Below are positions 11,945 to 12,921 of a stretch of 12,921 nucleotides of DNA, piece after piece. The position numbers were made by a program, and so were the translations under genes. Every line of letters starts with the position of its first letter. Position 1 is the first letter of the stretch. The stretch is from Euryarchaeota archaeon UBA623. Its GTDB lineage: Archaea; Thermoplasmatota; Poseidoniia; Poseidoniales; Thalassarchaeaceae. Under the pieces are notes generated by a model. That model was given only the letters and a program-made list of their open reading frames with translations. It made no database searches and was not told the DNA's origin. The DNA is taken from positions 1-12,921 of the forward strand of contig DAUV01000058.1 of the NCBI GenBank assembly GCA_002505325.1, given 5' to 3'.

Positions 11945-12921
11945 ATGGTTGAGCGCCGACCGAACATACTTGGCACTGCCATCATGGCCGTCATTTACTG
12001 GGGCGCTCTATTTTACTGGCTCAGGGATGACTTGCTTGACGGTTCGGCCGATGAGCAGTCGCGTGCTCTGACGATGTTCCTCATCTCATTCCCTTACATT
12101 GGCTACGTGATGTGGGCGATGATGAGGGACCTCCCTGAGAACATCAGGGAAATCCCGTTTCTAGGCAAGTCTCTCAAGGGGTTAATCTGGCTCATCTTCG
12201 TACTCACTCTCGCCTATTGGGGCTGGGTGGACAAGGCTGCAGTTGGATACTTGCTGGTCGGAGTGGCCCTGCTCGGCCTAGGCGCTGCTGGGGCCATGGC
12301 AATTCTGCTGTACTCTGGCTCTGAATCAAGCAGATTGTATGCACTATCGAGACTAGTAGATGTTTACCCAAGCATCACCAAGCCCGAGGGGCACGTCAGG
12401 TTCAATCAGAAAATGTGGACTACCACTCTGGTACTCATCATCTACTTCATGATGACCAACGTGATGATTTACGGGCTCTCGGACTCGACACTCGACATCT
12501 TCTCGTCGTTCCGTGCCATCATGGCCGGTGCCTCTGGCTCGATCATGCATCTCGGGATAGGCCCCATCGTTACCGGCTCGATTATCATGCAGCTATTCGC
12601 TGGGGCCAAAATCATCCAGCTCGATCTGCAGGACTCTAGTGACAAGCAACTGTACCAAGGTGTCCAGAAACTCCTCGTCCTGTTCATGATTCCTGTCGAA
12701 TCAATCCCTCAGGTCTATGGTTTCCTAGATCCTAGTGAGAGCGTCATCGGGCAGTATGGGCTCGGATGGGCCAACGCCATCATCGTCTCACAACTGTTCC
12801 TCGGCTCATACTTGGTGTTCTTGCTTGATGAGTTGGTCAGCAAGTGGGGAATCGGTAGCGGTATCTCGCTGTTCATCGCTGCTGGGGTGGCGCAGTCGAC
12901 GTTCGTCGGAACACTGTCTCC
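11945..12921 (+). CDS. secY: Preprotein translocase subunit SecY, with N-terminal four-helix membrane extension; 3' partial
   Basis: SecY forms the pore of the Sec protein-export channel in the cytoplasmic membrane. The frame is open from ATG 11945 to the window end (325 complete codons). Canonical SecY begins about residue 132: KPEGHVRFNQKMW (146-158) precedes helix 1 (about 159-178). The plug and helix 2 region MAGASGSIMHLGIGPIV continues through IIMQLFAGAKIIQLDL, and LDELVSKWGIGSGISLFIAAGVAQ follows near the end. Residues 1-131 are extra and hydrophobic, with likely membrane helices at about 8-26, 41-60, 79-95 and 98-123. Charges place both ends of this part in the cytoplasm, so the even helix number keeps the usual topology. 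GGAG (11933-11936) and five-base spacing to uL15 support ATG 11945. I see no stop or ribosome binding site that would separate the extension. Confidence 0.94.
   Translation, partial: MVERRPNILGTAIMAVIYWGALFYWLRDDLLDGSADEQSRALTMFLISFPYIGYVMWAMMRDLPENIREIPFLGKSLKGLIWLIFVLTLAYWGWVDKAAVGYLLVGVALLGLGAAGAMAILLYSGSESSRLYALSRLVDVYPSITKPEGHVRFNQKMWTTTLVLIIYFMMTNVMIYGLSDSTLDIFSSFRAIMAGASGSIMHLGIGPIVTGSIIMQLFAGAKIIQLDLQDSSDKQLYQGVQKLLVLFMIPVESIPQVYGFLDPSESVIGQYGLGWANAIIVSQLFLGSYLVFLLDELVSKWGIGSGISLFIAAGVAQSTFVGTLS

Noticed and set aside
11945..12337. The hydrophobic region before SecY as a separate small membrane-protein gene
   Set aside because: There is no stop codon, start with ribosome binding site or frame change between it and SecY, so a fusion is the simplest reading. 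A missed sequencing error cannot be wholly excluded.
12353..12687. Open frames on both strands within secY (12353-12550, 12415-12639, 12469-12687)
   Set aside because: They are shadows of the secY frame, which runs open to the window end and carries clear SecY motifs.
1..12921. CRISPR arrays, mobile elements, tRNA or rRNA genes, internal promoters
   Set aside because: I found no spaced direct repeats, transposase genes, inverted-repeat ends or RNA gene signatures. The gaps (at most 13 bases) leave no room for promoters or terminators outside coding sequence.

Overview
The window is one uninterrupted block of an archaeal ribosomal-protein supercluster (the S10-spc region). All 25 genes lie on the plus strand with almost no intergenic space. 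The first gene (uL3) is cut at its 5' end and the last (secY) at its 3' end. The order is uL3-uL4-uL23-uL2-uS19-uL22-uS3-uL29-aIF1-Rpp29-uS17-uL14-uL24-eS4-uL5-uS14-uS8-uL6-eL32-eL19-uL18-uS5-uL30-uL15-SecY. The archaeal-type genes eS4, eL32, eL19, SUI1/aIF1 and RNase P component 1 at these positions are diagnostic of Archaea, and the order is euryarchaeal in style. Moderately GC-rich DNA, several acidic tails and lineage-like insertions suggest a member of Thermoplasmatota, plausibly marine group II (Poseidoniales). That assignment is inference and was not tested by a search.

Region by region: positions 1-4529 hold the S10-like part, uL3 to uL29. Positions 4535-5092 hold two non-ribosomal-subunit genes, initiation factor aIF1 and the RNase P protein Rpp29. 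Positions 5094-11939 hold the spc-like part, uS17 to uL15. Positions 11945 to the end hold secY. Gene junctions are either short overlaps (ATGA type), direct abutments, or gaps of at most 13 bases, so the whole block probably forms one long polycistronic unit with translational coupling. I see no convincing internal promoter, terminator, RNA gene, mobile element or CRISPR array. No stretch over 300 bases lacks a gene. Many starts are preceded by GGTGA or GGAGG Shine-Dalgarno sites, and these fix several start codons. TGA is the stop of 18 of the 24 complete gene ends.

Functionally the genes make the core of both ribosomal subunits, an initiation factor, a tRNA-processing subunit and the central pore of the protein export channel. 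The unusual points are additions to otherwise standard proteins. SecY carries about 130 extra N-terminal residues with four predicted membrane helices. eL32 carries an N-terminal SAP domain plus a poly-aspartate linker. uL24 has an insertion inside its KOW motif, uS19 has a very basic N-terminal extension, and uS3, uS5 and uL15 have acidic tails.
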